Positions 13,566 through 22,099 of a stretch of DNA of 29,551 bases are shown one piece after another (position 1 is the stretch's first letter; each line of letters begins with the position of its first letter). The notes under the pieces were generated by a model. It worked only from the letters and a program-made list of their open reading frames with translations. It was not told where the DNA came from and ran no database searches. Source of the stretch: an uncultured Collinsella sp. (GTDB lineage: Bacteria; Actinomycetota; Coriobacteriia; Coriobacteriales; Coriobacteriaceae); assembly GCA_958405565.1 (NCBI GenBank), contig CATYEN010000028.1, forward strand, positions 1 to 29,551, given 5' to 3'. A program made the translations under genes and the position numbers.

Positions 13566-14057
13566 TTACGCCGGCATGGCCCCGAACCCGTCCATCAAGA
13601 ACAGCCTAAGAACCAGCTTGATGACATTTCCCGGTTTGACTTCAGCCGTGCCAAAGACGTGACGCTCGGCGAGCTCGCTGCAGTATGCGTAGATATCGCG
13701 GATAAGGTCCGCGCCCGAAAGCGTAAACATGTAGCCTGCGTCCGAAAGCGCATTGGGTGCGGCGGGCAACCTGGCCATGTGGCAGAACGTTTGCAGGTCG
13801 GGCGCCATAACATGCTGGTAGTCGAGGTGGCCGCTGGCGTCCTGTGCGGCAAGCTCCAATTGGCGCACAAAATCCAGCGCCGCCGCTAACACAAAGCTCG
13901 GCGTAGGCGCATTGACGTCCTGAGTGGTCGCCACAAGCCTGCCCGCCGCCTGCGTGACAAGCCAAGCGACCTCGCGCTGGCAACGCACGGCCTTGCGCGT
14001 AACCGGCTTGATGGACGAAGAAGAAACGCTCCCCTTAGGCGGATTCGAAGCAGCCAT
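13566..14057 (-). CDS. Hypothetical protein, 163 aa
   Basis: I do not recognise this protein. It is soluble and mostly helical by composition, with a Ser/Lys-rich N-terminal tail (residues 1-25, including SVSSSS), then regions such as CQREVAWLVTQAAGRLVATTQ and FVLAAALDFVRQLELAAQDA. No catalytic motif, signal peptide or membrane segment is visible. GGGAGG lies before the ATG and the codon use matches the neighbours, so it is likely a real gene. It lies convergent to the Schlafen-type gene and downstream, on the same strand, of the C5 methyltransferase, but a terminator (14137-14172) separates it from that gene. A role in the restriction-modification locus is only suggested by position. Confidence 0.7.
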   Translation of the reverse strand: MAASNPPKGSVSSSSIKPVTRKAVRCQREVAWLVTQAAGRLVATTQDVNAPTPSFVLAAALDFVRQLELAAQDASGHLDYQHVMAPDLQTFCHMARLPAAPNALSDAGYMFTLSGADLIRDIYAYCSELAERHVFGTAEVKPGNVIKLVLRLFLMDGFGAMPA

Positions 14058-14136
14058 AAGACCCTCCCATGAACAATCCGGCCCAACAAGCCCGGATGAA
14101 ACACGTGCTACATCAGTATACAGGGGAGTGGGATGG

Positions 14137-14172
14137 AAAAAACGGAGTCGACAGCGTGAGCTGCCGGCTCCG
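14137..14172 (-). terminator. Terminator of the cytosine methyltransferase gene
   Basis: On the minus strand a stem of about 13 bp (14160-14172 with 14143-14155), with one mismatch and one G-U pair, is closed by TCAC and followed by six T (14137-14142). It lies 11 bp after the methyltransferase stop. Confidence 0.8.
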
Positions 14173-14183
14173 GATTGCTTGCC

Positions 14184-15446
14184 TTAGAGGCCGTACACTT
14201 CGACCATAGCTTCGCCAATGCGATGGGGCACGCCGGTGACGAGTGCGTTGCCCATGCAGAAGGCTCGATGACCGTCAGTCATGCCCGTATCGGTCCAGCC
14301 TTTCGGGAATCCCTGAAGCTGATCGAGCTCGTCGGGAACAAGACGGCGGAAACGGCCATCGGGACATTCGATGACGTGCTTGAAGCGGCTCGCTCCCGTG
14401 CCGCCTTCTCCTGTGAGGATGGTGCGGCTCGGCTTGTCGGTGGCATCCGGGAAGCTCATGGCTCCTTCGGAATACGTGTACGTAAAGCCTGTCTTTTTGT
14501 TAGTGCGCTCTTCGCGCTTGCTGCCCTTAAGGTAGCGCCAGTCGGGAAGCTTTTCGTCGGAGATGTAGAACTGCTCCGGGACATAAGCCTCGTCGACAAG
14601 CACGTCGCCAAGCACGTGGCGCTCACCGTGATAGTCCTCGGCAAAGTCGCAGGTCAGAACATGACAGCCCTGCATGACGCCAGCATTCTTGAATTGAGAG
14701 GTCTTTTGGCCGACGCCAAAACGAGTTGAGTTCTCGTAGGGGTCGGGTAAAACGTCGAGTTCGGACATCTCGTCGGGATAGATGGCGGGGAAGGCTTTAG
14801 CCATGACGCCGTTGTGCATGCGATCAACGAGATCAACCTTGCCAGCGTCCTTTTCGCAGAAGATATAAACACGCTTGCGACGCTGGGGGAAACCGTATTC
14901 GGCAGAGTTGACCACGCGCCATTCGACCGTGTAGTCGAGGTCGGCAAGACAGCTTAGGATGATGGCGAAGTCGCGACCGCGTTGAGACGCGGGCGACTTG
15001 AGCAGGCGGTCGACGTTCTCAAAGAGACCGAACTTGGGCTTCTTCATTTCGAGGAAGTGATAGATGTCCCACCAGAGGACACCCTTCTTGCCCTCGATGC
15101 CGTGTGCCTGATTGAGAGGACGCGCGACAGAGTAGTCTTGGCAGGGAAAGCCACCGACGACCATTTGCACGTCGGGGATTTTAATTTCGCCGGCTTCAGC
15201 CTGCTCCAAGACCTTATTGATATCTTCGTTGACAACGGAATCTTCGCCAAAGCGGTCCATGTAACAACGTGCCGCAAACTGACGCGCCTTGGTTCCGGGC
15301 GGTTCCCACTGGTTGGCCCAAATGGTGCGAAAGGGCCCGGCGGGGTTCATGTAGAAATCTGGATAACGAGGGTCAGCGTAGCCTTCGAGGCCCAAACGGA
15401 ATCCGCCGACGCCAGCAAAAAGCTCGGCGATTTTGACCTCTGACAT
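14184..15446 (-). CDS. DNA (cytosine-5) methyltransferase of a probable GATC R-M system
   Basis: This 420-aa C5 methyltransferase has all main motifs in order: motif I AELFAGVGGFRLGLE (7-21), motif IV GGFPCQDYS with catalytic Cys102, motif VI ENVDRLL (143-149), motif VIII QRRKRVYIF (188-196), and motif X GNALVTGVPHRIG near the C-terminus. A target-recognition region of about 150 aa lies between VIII and X. It should protect host DNA from the divergent Sau3AI-like nuclease, which predicts methylation of the C in GATC, as for M.Sau3AI. There is no N-terminal HTH, so it is not of the self-regulating M.SsoII/M.EcoRII layout. I start at MSEVKIA because GGGGGAG lies 5 bp upstream, rejecting an ATG ten codons earlier. 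Confidence 0.92.
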   Translation of the reverse strand: MSEVKIAELFAGVGGFRLGLEGYADPRYPDFYMNPAGPFRTIWANQWEPPGTKARQFAARCYMDRFGEDSVVNEDINKVLEQAEAGEIKIPDVQMVVGGFPCQDYSVARPLNQAHGIEGKKGVLWWDIYHFLEMKKPKFGLFENVDRLLKSPASQRGRDFAIILSCLADLDYTVEWRVVNSAEYGFPQRRKRVYIFCEKDAGKVDLVDRMHNGVMAKAFPAIYPDEMSELDVLPDPYENSTRFGVGQKTSQFKNAGVMQGCHVLTCDFAEDYHGERHVLGDVLVDEAYVPEQFYISDEKLPDWRYLKGSKREERTNKKTGFTYTYSEGAMSFPDATDKPSRTILTGEGGTGASRFKHVIECPDGRFRRLVPDELDQLQGFPKGWTDTGMTDGHRAFCMGNALVTGVPHRIGEAMVEVYGL

Positions 15447-15465
15447 ACACGCTCCCCCAAATCGC

Positions 15466-15544
15466 TGCAAATGCAAAGATCAAGGGTACAGAAATCGGGT
15501 TGCAAATGGAAGATCCCTTAGGGGATCTTCACGGTATAACCCGA
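15466..15544. promoter_or_regulatory. Nested GATC palindrome between methyltransferase and endonuclease
   Basis: The 149-bp divergent gap contains a perfect 9-bp inverted repeat, GAAGATCCC/GGGATCTTC (15509-15517/15522-15530). It has an outer pair, TCGGGTT/AACCCGA (15495-15501/15538-15544), with exactly the same centre. A direct repeat TGCAAATG-N-AAGATC-like unit occurs at 15466-15481 and 15501-15515. Three GATC sites are therefore present. The site could be a shared operator sensitive to the system's own methylation; that role is inference. Confidence 0.55.
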
Positions 15545-15595
15545 ATTTACAGTAGCATACGTATTAAATCATGTCTTATTTCGAGAGGATTTGCC

Positions 15596-17101
15596 ATGTC
15601 CAAGAAGCACCTCGACTTCAAGCGCATGCTTGACGATACTGATTTTTCTGACCCCTCAAGCATCGAGCGCTATGCTGCCAATCTCGATGGCATGACGTTC
15701 CGCGATATTCTCGAGCTCGGTATTGCGCCGGAAGGGGAGAGTGCGCCCAAGGACTTTGGCTCCAAAAAGTACAAAGGCGGTATGGGTACTCTTATCGAGG
15801 AGCGCTACTTTGGCTACAAGGCCAATAGCGACGATCGCCCCGACTTTCCTGAGGCGGGCGTTGAACTCAAGGCAACGTGTTTTGACGTACTCAAAGACGG
15901 CCGTAAATCTGCCGGCGAGCGTCTCGTTCTGACAATGATTCCTTATGACCGTCCTGTTTCGCTCGACTATGAAAGCTCGCATCTCAAGACCAAGCTCAGC
16001 AATATCCTGCTGATTTATTACGGCCGTGATCGCTCCATCGACAAATACGACCAGCGCATTGAGCGTGCAGTCATGGTTCGTCTGCCCGAAGAGGATATGA
16101 AGATCATTCGCGCCGACTACGAGAAAATCATTTCGTACATTCAGGATGGTCGCGCAGACGAGCTGTCGGAGGGCATGACCACCTACTTGGGCGCCTGCAC
16201 AAAGGGCGCAACCGAAGCGACAATGTGGGTCGACCAGTACTACGAGTACTTCAATACCGATACGGGCGAGATCGAACGCCGTCGCGCGAAGCGTCGCGCC
16301 TTTTCTCTCAAACGCTCGTACATGGACTATGTGCTTCACGCCTATGTTCTCGGTGCCCCGCGTATCGGCGAGAGCATCGTTCGAGGCGACGACGAGTCCA
16401 TTGATTTCGAAAGCTACGTAACTGGACTGATCGAGCAACACTATGGCGAAACTGATCGCCAGATTGCGGAGCAATACGGGCTGGAGTACACGGGCAATAA
16501 GGCGCAGTGGACAACACTCGTCTATCGCATGCTCGGAATCAAAAACAATGCTGCCGAGGAATTCGTCAAGGCAGGCATTTCCGTTCGAACTGTTCGAGTT
16601 AACAGCAGGGGGCACATCGAGCAGGCTATGTCGTTCCCGCCGTTTGAGTTCAAGCGTTTGATTGAAGAAGACTGGGAGACGTCGCCTCTTCATGCGTGCC
16701 TTGAGACCAATCGCTTCTTCTTCGTTGTGTTCCGTGAGGGCCACGATGGCGTGCTGCGCCTCGACCGTTGTTTGTTCTGGGCGATGGGAGAAAACGAAAT
16801 CGAAGGTCCTGCGAAAGCTTGTTGGGATGAGACGCGAAAGGTAATACGTGAGGGCGTTGAGCTCAATCCGTATCGGGATGCGAGCGGAAAGCTCAAAGTG
16901 ACTAACAATCTGCCCGGGTTGGCGGACAACCCAATTGTTCACGTTCGCCCGCATACGTCAAAAGCGGCTTACAAGTTTGCCGATGGAACAGAGGTCGGTG
17001 ACATCGCAAGTAATGCTTACGAACTGCCCGACGGGCGCTGGATGACGAAGCAATCGTTCTGGTTCAACAAGGGCTACCTGGAGCACATTCTGGGGCTGTA
17101 G
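15596..17101 (+). CDS. Sau3AI/MutH-family type II restriction endonuclease
   Basis: This 501-aa nuclease resembles Sau3AI, which cuts GATC. The catalytic part (about 55-200) carries KGGMGTLIEERYFG and RPDFPEAGVELKAT. By alignment to MutH, Glu68, Asp83, Glu90 and Lys92 are the active-site residues; the spacing Asp-x6-Glu-x-Lys is identical to MutH. The second half (about 290-500) contains SFPPFEFKRLIEEDW and LETNRFFFVVF, matching the C-terminal regulatory DNA-binding domain of Sau3AI (489 aa). I begin at ATG 15596, with GAGAGGAT upstream; an earlier in-frame ATG at 15500 lies inside the palindromic control region. It is divergent from its methyltransferase. GATC is the expected target but not proven by sequence. 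Confidence 0.9.
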   Translation: MSKKHLDFKRMLDDTDFSDPSSIERYAANLDGMTFRDILELGIAPEGESAPKDFGSKKYKGGMGTLIEERYFGYKANSDDRPDFPEAGVELKATCFDVLKDGRKSAGERLVLTMIPYDRPVSLDYESSHLKTKLSNILLIYYGRDRSIDKYDQRIERAVMVRLPEEDMKIIRADYEKIISYIQDGRADELSEGMTTYLGACTKGATEATMWVDQYYEYFNTDTGEIERRRAKRRAFSLKRSYMDYVLHAYVLGAPRIGESIVRGDDESIDFESYVTGLIEQHYGETDRQIAEQYGLEYTGNKAQWTTLVYRMLGIKNNAAEEFVKAGISVRTVRVNSRGHIEQAMSFPPFEFKRLIEEDWETSPLHACLETNRFFFVVFREGHDGVLRLDRCLFWAMGENEIEGPAKACWDETRKVIREGVELNPYRDASGKLKVTNNLPGLADNPIVHVRPHTSKAAYKFADGTEVGDIASNAYELPDGRWMTKQSFWFNKGYLEHILGL

Positions 17102-17149
17102 CGTTTTGGGATTGTTTAACGATCGAGCTTCTGCTCCTCGATGCCATCT

Positions 17150-17836
17150 CTACAAATAAATCCCCTCACCGAGCTGCTTGTGGAACTCGGCGTGATGGTC
17201 GCGTGCCCAAGTAAAGAGTGCCTGGTCAAAGTCGGTGCGCGTGGCCGGGACGCCAAAGACGCCGGCAACTTCGACACGCACAAACTCCAGTGCCGGCAGC
17301 TTGTTGATGGCGGTGAGGGCAAACGGGGACGTGGGTTCTTCGAACAGATAGCGGCTGCCTTGCAGCGCGTCGCAACTGGTGCACGTGTTGCCGAGCGACG
17401 GGGCTTTGGAGGCTCGTGCGCCTACGGGTTTGTAGCCACAGCGCTTAGAAAGATAGTCGCGGATCTCGCCCGGGACGCAGCCAAGAGCGGGAACAATGGC
17501 GAGCGCGTTGGCATTGGCTGTGTCGATGGTAATGTGCCCGGCTTCGTTGGGCGCGTGCGCAATGGCGATGCCCTTGCCGTCATCGGTTCGATAGGGAATG
17601 CCGAAGGCCGCGACCGAGGTCTCTTCGTGGCATTTCCAGCACTCGCGCTTGCCCAGTACTAGATATATATACGGCGCTGAGGGGTCGGATCGGTCAACAC
17701 CGGGCAGCCACTCGGCAAAGGGCTCGGGGTTGACGCCGCTGGGTACATACCAGATCTTCTTGGTCCGGTCCCATTTGGCGCCCAGCGCCTTGGCTTCTTC
17801 TTTGTGCGAAAAGGGGACATCGAGCTCGGTGCGCAT
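17150..17836 (-). CDS. DUF5710-type N-terminal domain protein with two CxxC pairs
   Basis: The 228-aa protein starts with a DUF5710-like module (residues 4-45: LDVPFSHKEEAKALGAKWD and WYVPSGVNPEPFAEWLP), seen elsewhere at the ends of plasmid primases and other DNA-related proteins. Two cysteine pairs, CWKC (66-69) and CTSC (152-155), and Cys133 could bind zinc. No catalytic motif is recognised. AAGGAG lies 5 bp before ATG 17836; a start 12 codons earlier lacks a ribosome site. It converges on the endonuclease gene with 48 bp between. Position beside the R-M pair hints at an accessory-island gene, but nothing proves a link. Function unknown. Confidence 0.75.
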   Translation of the reverse strand: MRTELDVPFSHKEEAKALGAKWDRTKKIWYVPSGVNPEPFAEWLPGVDRSDPSAPYIYLVLGKRECWKCHEETSVAAFGIPYRTDDGKGIAIAHAPNEAGHITIDTANANALAIVPALGCVPGEIRDYLSKRCGYKPVGARASKAPSLGNTCTSCDALQGSRYLFEEPTSPFALTAINKLPALEFVRVEVAGVFGVPATRTDFDQALFTWARDHHAEFHKQLGEGIYL

Positions 17837-18124
17837 GGCGGCTCCTTGGTGCTGCAGGTGCGAGTGGCTCAAGGATACCGCAGGGCGCAGACATCGCGGC
17901 GTTTTGCTGAGAAGTTGCGGTGCGGACTGATTGGTTATGCCGATGGATAGATCGGCAAGTAGATGGTCGGCTTTTGGCCAGTTGGGCGGCTGGAGCAGCT
18001 TGCGGCGCAGTTTTGTGCCTGGCTATTGTTGATGTTGGGGTATTGAATTTGTTTGGCTGCCATTTGTCAGGTGAATTGATGTTACGTTGCGATGACGGTT
18101 GGAGCTGCCAGCGGATTTAGCGAC
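17837..18124. other. Intergenic stretch with no confident gene
   Basis: About 290 bp between the DUF5710 gene and the tRNA terminator. I see a 7-bp hairpin TGCCGAT/ATCGGCA (17938-17957) and a GTG-started 66-codon frame at 17920-18120. The latter has a hydrophobic middle but no good ribosome site. Nothing else stands out. Confidence 0.4.
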
Positions 18125-18162
18125 ATAAAACAAAACAGCCCAGATACATAGCCTCTGAGCTG
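18125..18162 (-). terminator. tRNA-Val terminator
   Basis: On the minus strand, CAGCTCAGA (18154-18162) pairs with TCTGGGCTG (18136-18144) using one G-U pair, and is followed by TTTTGTTTTAT. It starts 9 nt beyond the tRNA CCA end. Confidence 0.75.
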
Positions 18163-18170
18163 CGAACATT

Positions 18171-18245
18171 TGGTGGGCGTTAGAAGATTTGAACTTCTGA
18201 CCTCTTCCGTGTCAGGGAAGCGCTCTCCCCCTGAGCTAAACGCCC
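18171..18245 (-). tRNA. tRNA-Val (GAC anticodon)
   Basis: Read on the minus strand, the acceptor GGGCGTT pairs with AACGCCC and the CCA end is encoded (18171-18173). The D-arm is GCTCAGGGGGAGAGC. The anticodon loop CTGACAC gives GAC, decoding GUC/GUU valine codons. The T-arm is AGAAG-TTCAAAT-CTTCT. All stems are intact. Confidence 0.95.
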
Positions 18246-18274
18246 GATCAAGGGTGCGCAAGCGCGCAAGGGAT

Positions 18275-18303
18275 AATATAACGGAGCCTGAACTCGGTGG
18301 CAA
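18275..18303 (-). promoter_or_regulatory. tRNA-Val promoter
   Basis: On the minus strand: -35 TTGCCA (18298-18303), a 17-bp spacer, -10 TATATT (18275-18280). The predicted start leaves a leader of about 22 nt before the mature tRNA end. Confidence 0.7.
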
Positions 18304-18534
18304 GAACATTTTTAAAAATCGCTTACATTGTGGAATTCGGGGGCTTTGTCATATCCATTTCAAAAGAGCCTGCTGCCGCGATTTGGCTGTCGCGCAATGC
18401 AAGGCCATTGCGGTATCGAGCTATGGAAAGACGCCTGCGGAATTGTCCTACCGATAAGCGGACAAGCCTCCAGCTGGTGCCTTCGCCGTGGTAAGGTAAG
18501 CCGAATTGTTTCCAGGCTGCTTCGGGGGAGTGGA

Positions 18535-19557
18535 ATGAGCAAAGAGCGTGTCGAGCAGGCCGAAGGCGCAGGGGCTTCGGTGCCGATGACCGATATATCG
18601 AACATTGACGTGCCCGAGGGCACCGACGAGCTCAGCCGCAACACCCGTCGCGCGTGGCGCGACCGCCTTAACAGCGCCTCGACGCGCAAGATGATCACGG
18701 GCGTTCTGGCCACGCTGGTGGGTGGTTCGTTTTGGGGCTTCTCGGGTACCAGCGCGAGCTTTCTGTTCGATACCTACCACGTCGATACCCTGTGGCTCAT
18801 GAGCGTACGTCAGATTCTCGCCGGCCTGCTGTTTATGGTCGTGGTCGTCGCGCGCGATCGCGCGCGCCTGGTCAAGCTGTGGACCACGCCTGCCGACCGC
18901 AAGCAGCTGCTGCTCTTTACCGCCTTTGGTCTGCTGTTCAACCAGTTTTGCTATCTTTCGGCCGTGCGCCTGACGAACGCCGGAACCGCGACGGTGCTCC
19001 AATGCCTGCAGCTGGTCATCATCATGGGATACACCTGCGTCATCGATCGCCGTATGCCGCGTCCGCGCGAGGTTATCGGCATTGGCCTGGCTCTGGGCGG
19101 TACGTTTTTGATCGCTACCGGCGGGGACCCCACCAGCCTGAGCATCTCGCCGCTCGGCCTGATCGCGGGCCTTATGTGTGCGGTCAGCGCCACCTGCATG
19201 GCAGTGATCCCCGCTAAGATTCTGCCCGAATACGGCAGCTCCATCGTCACGGGTTCGGCTATGCTCACGGCGGGTGTGGTCTCGTGCATCTTCGTACAGC
19301 CCTGGGCGCATATGCCTGCGCTCGACGCTGCCGGTATCGAGGCGCTCGCGGTGTTCGTGGTCATCGGTTCGTTTTTTGCCTACATGCTTTATATGCAGGG
19401 CGTTAAGGACATCGGCTCGGTGCGTGCGAGCCTCATCGGAACCGTGGAGCCGGTTTCGGCGACTATCACTAGTGCCGTTATGCTGGGCACGGTATTTTTG
19501 CCGACCGACCTTATCGGCTTTGCCATGATCATCGTGATGATGTTCCTTACGGTGTAG
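18535..19557 (+). CDS. EamA-family (DMT superfamily) transporter
   Basis: This is a 340-aa inner-membrane permease with two EamA repeats, about ten predicted transmembrane helices. Examples are TGVLATLVGGSFWGFSGTSA, a helix after the loop IDRRMPRPREV, and the family-typical end of repeat two, GSVRASLIGTVEPVSATITSA. Substrates in this family are varied (amino acids, metabolites, drugs) and cannot be read here. A polar cytoplasmic N-terminal tail of about 45 aa (VEQAEGAGASVPMTDISNID) is longer than in most members. GGGGAG lies 4-5 bp before ATG 18535. The 289 bp before it, up to the tRNA, hold the tRNA promoter and no other clear gene. Transcribed alone. Confidence 0.9.
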   Translation: MSKERVEQAEGAGASVPMTDISNIDVPEGTDELSRNTRRAWRDRLNSASTRKMITGVLATLVGGSFWGFSGTSASFLFDTYHVDTLWLMSVRQILAGLLFMVVVVARDRARLVKLWTTPADRKQLLLFTAFGLLFNQFCYLSAVRLTNAGTATVLQCLQLVIIMGYTCVIDRRMPRPREVIGIGLALGGTFLIATGGDPTSLSISPLGLIAGLMCAVSATCMAVIPAKILPEYGSSIVTGSAMLTAGVVSCIFVQPWAHMPALDAAGIEALAVFVVIGSFFAYMLYMQGVKDIGSVRASLIGTVEPVSATITSAVMLGTVFLPTDLIGFAMIIVMMFLTV

Positions 19558-19703
19558 CTGGCGCCGCCAAGACAGATAAGGTGTTGCGCCACATTTTCGC
19601 CAATTGATATCCGTGTCTGGAGTTTAGCTGTCGATGCCCAATATGCCATAAACTAGTAACGTTATGGACTTTTTCATTGCGACTCAATTGCGAGGATTTC
19701 TTT

Positions 19704-22016
19704 ATGGCTGGTAATCACTTTAAGGGCAGCGACAGCGGCCGTCCTGCGGTTCCGCCGCGTTCGAACGGGACTGGAAAAGCCGGCATGCCGAGCGGAGCTG
19801 GTCAGAACAGTGCCGGTAAGCGCACGTCCCCGGGCGAGACGGCGATGTTTACCGCTCTGTATGAGCAGTCTCAGAAGGCCAAAAAGACCGGTCGAGCAAA
19901 AGGGAATGTCTTTGCGGGCGGTGCGACCCCCACATCGCAGCCGAGCGGGGCTCCTTCGGTACCCGCGAACAACGCAGGTGCTACCAACGCCGCGAATGCC
20001 GCCGGCAACGTTAATGCCGGCAAGGCCGCCAACAATACTCCCTCTGCCGGTGGCGCGGGGCTTACGGGTAACCTTGGCACGATTTACACCGGCGCCTCCG
20101 AGACTGGCACGTTCGCCCGCCTGGATGATAGCGGTGCCGAGTTTGCGGGCTCGGGTTCCAAGGAAGATTATTACGATTTTGGCTTGAACTACGGTAGCGA
20201 CGCTTCGTCGAGTTCGACCTCTGACGGTCTGGTCCGTCATCGCCATCGCAAGGGCGAGCGCAAAAAGCGTCACACCGGCGCCATTATTGCCGCTGTAGTC
20301 GCGGTGCTTCTCGTTGTGCTTGGCGCAAGCGGCTTTATGCTGCTTAACTCGGCAAAGACCGTAAAGAGCGAAGCGAAGGAGGCTGTCGAGATCGTCGGTG
20401 GCCTTAAGGACAAGGTCACGTCGGGCGATTTTTCGACGCTGCCTGACGACGCGAAGAAGATCGATGAGCTTTGCGACAGCATGAAGGCGGAGACCTCGAG
20501 CCCGCTGTGGACGGCGGCTTCGTTTATCCCGGTGTATGGCAGCGACATCAATGCGGCCCGCACCATGATCGACGCCCTGTCCGATGTCTCGAGCAATGCG
20601 CTGGTTCCCATGGCCGATAACCTTTCGCAGGCCACGCCCGGCAAGCTGTTTCAGGACGGCATGATTAACGTGTCCGCGCTGCAGGCGGTCGCCGATTCGC
20701 TTTCCAGCAGCTCGAAGGTGTTCAAGAGCGCCAACGAGAAGATCCAGGGCATTGGCGATACTCATATTTCCCAGGTGACCGAGCTGGTCGATAAGGCCAA
20801 GGACGGCTTTGCCACCCTCAACGGCGCGGTTGACGCGGCGGAGAAGGTCGCCCCCGTCCTTCCCCAGATGCTCGGCGCCAACGGCCAGACGCGCAACTAC
20901 CTCGTGTATGCCATGAACAATGTTGAGATTCGTGCCTGCGGCGGCTTTGGCGGCTCGCAGGGTCTGATTTCGGTTACCGACGGCCAGATGTCGATTGGCG
21001 AGTTTGTTCCCCGCATTGGACTCAGCGAGGATGAGGCAGTCGAGAGCGTCGACGAAGAGGATGAGGCGCTGTTCGGCAACCACAGTAACCTGTACAACTC
21101 GGGCAATACCTATTCGCCCGATTGGCCCCGCAACTCGCAGCGTGTCGCCGCGCTGTGGAAGTCCCAATATGGGCAGGACGTTGATGGCGTCGTCGGCATC
21201 GATCCTGTGTTCTTGCAGTACCTGCTGGGCCTTGTCGGTAATGTCTCGCTGCCCGATGGTACGGTCGTCGACGGTACCAACGCGGCGAAGGTTCTCATGC
21301 ACGATGTGTATTGGAACTATCCGGTCGAGGAATCGGACGGCATCTTTGCGGCTGTTGCCAGCGCCGCCTTCGACAAGATTCTCGGTGGCATCGGTGACGT
21401 CGACGTTACAAAGCTTGTCGGTGCATTCGAGCGCGGTGCCGAAGAGGGCCGTCTGATTGCTTGGATGAGAAACGATGATGAGCAGAATGCCATCAAAGAG
21501 ACGGGCATTGACGCTTCGCTACCCGATCCGGATGATCCGAGTGCCGATCCCGTTGCCGGCGTTTACTTTAACAACCTGAGCTTTTCCAAGCTCGACTGGT
21601 ACCTGAACGCTGATACGCAGATTGGCCAGGGCGTCAAGAATGGCGACGGCACGTGCTCCTATCGCATCACCGTCACCCTGACGAACATCATGACGCAGGA
21701 AGAGGCCGGCAAGCTGCCCGACTACGTTGCAGCGAGCGCACCCGATGCCGCGCGTGATGACGAGCGCCTGAATGTCTCGCTGTTCGCCCCGACGGGTGGC
21801 AACATCTCGGACCTTACCGTCGAGGGCACCCAGTTTGGGCTTGGCGCTGCCACGTGGCATGGCATTCCCTTCTATTCGGGAACCGTTGACTTGCACGCGG
21901 GTGAGACGACGACGATCGCCTATACGCTGACCACGTCGGCCGAGGCGGGAGACAAGCCGCTTGCGCTGCGCCAGACCCCCACGTGCCAGGCGGCTCGCGA
22001 CAGCGCTTCGGCGTAG
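19704..22016 (+). CDS. DUF4012 domain membrane-anchored protein
   Basis: The 770-aa protein has a cytoplasmic low-complexity tail (1-190, rich in Ala, Gly, Asn, for instance NAGATNAANAAGNVNAG), a basic stop (RHRHRKGERKKRH) and one membrane helix (about 192-214, IIAAVVAVLLVVLGASGFML). The outside part contains DUF4012: VYAMNNVEIRACGGFGGSQG, FVPRIGLSEDE, NLYNSGNTYSPDWPRNSQRV and DVDGVVGIDPVFLQYLLG. DUF4012 proteins are common in actinobacteria and often lie near polysaccharide or cell-wall genes, but their activity is unknown. GAGGA is 8 bp before ATG 19704. It is followed by a terminator and then glmM, which also points, weakly, to the envelope. Confidence 0.88.
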   Translation: MAGNHFKGSDSGRPAVPPRSNGTGKAGMPSGAGQNSAGKRTSPGETAMFTALYEQSQKAKKTGRAKGNVFAGGATPTSQPSGAPSVPANNAGATNAANAAGNVNAGKAANNTPSAGGAGLTGNLGTIYTGASETGTFARLDDSGAEFAGSGSKEDYYDFGLNYGSDASSSSTSDGLVRHRHRKGERKKRHTGAIIAAVVAVLLVVLGASGFMLLNSAKTVKSEAKEAVEIVGGLKDKVTSGDFSTLPDDAKKIDELCDSMKAETSSPLWTAASFIPVYGSDINAARTMIDALSDVSSNALVPMADNLSQATPGKLFQDGMINVSALQAVADSLSSSSKVFKSANEKIQGIGDTHISQVTELVDKAKDGFATLNGAVDAAEKVAPVLPQMLGANGQTRNYLVYAMNNVEIRACGGFGGSQGLISVTDGQMSIGEFVPRIGLSEDEAVESVDEEDEALFGNHSNLYNSGNTYSPDWPRNSQRVAALWKSQYGQDVDGVVGIDPVFLQYLLGLVGNVSLPDGTVVDGTNAAKVLMHDVYWNYPVEESDGIFAAVASAAFDKILGGIGDVDVTKLVGAFERGAEEGRLIAWMRNDDEQNAIKETGIDASLPDPDDPSADPVAGVYFNNLSFSKLDWYLNADTQIGQGVKNGDGTCSYRITVTLTNIMTQEEAGKLPDYVAASAPDAARDDERLNVSLFAPTGGNISDLTVEGTQFGLGAATWHGIPFYSGTVDLHAGETTTIAYTLTTSAEAGDKPLALRQTPTCQAARDSASA

Positions 22017-22052
22017 GGTTTTTCTGGTAGTTCAGATAATCGAGTACCATTT

Positions 22053-22086
22053 TGGGGCGGACGGATAATCTGTTCGCCCCATTTTT
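22053..22086 (+). terminator. Terminator immediately upstream of glmM
   Basis: TGGGGCG (22053-22059) pairs with CGCCCCA (22075-22081), and ATTTTT follows. It ends only 14 nt before the glmM ATG, leaving no room for a promoter in between. Either it closes the DUF4012 gene with read-through into glmM, or it is the leader hairpin of a glmM transcript started at GATAAT (22035-22040). Confidence 0.75.
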
Positions 22087-22099
22087 ATAAGGAGAGCGC

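Noticed and set aside
17920..18120. 66-aa membrane-like small protein
   Set aside because: GTG start without a good ribosome site, not linked to any neighbour; kept only as a remark in the intergenic entry.
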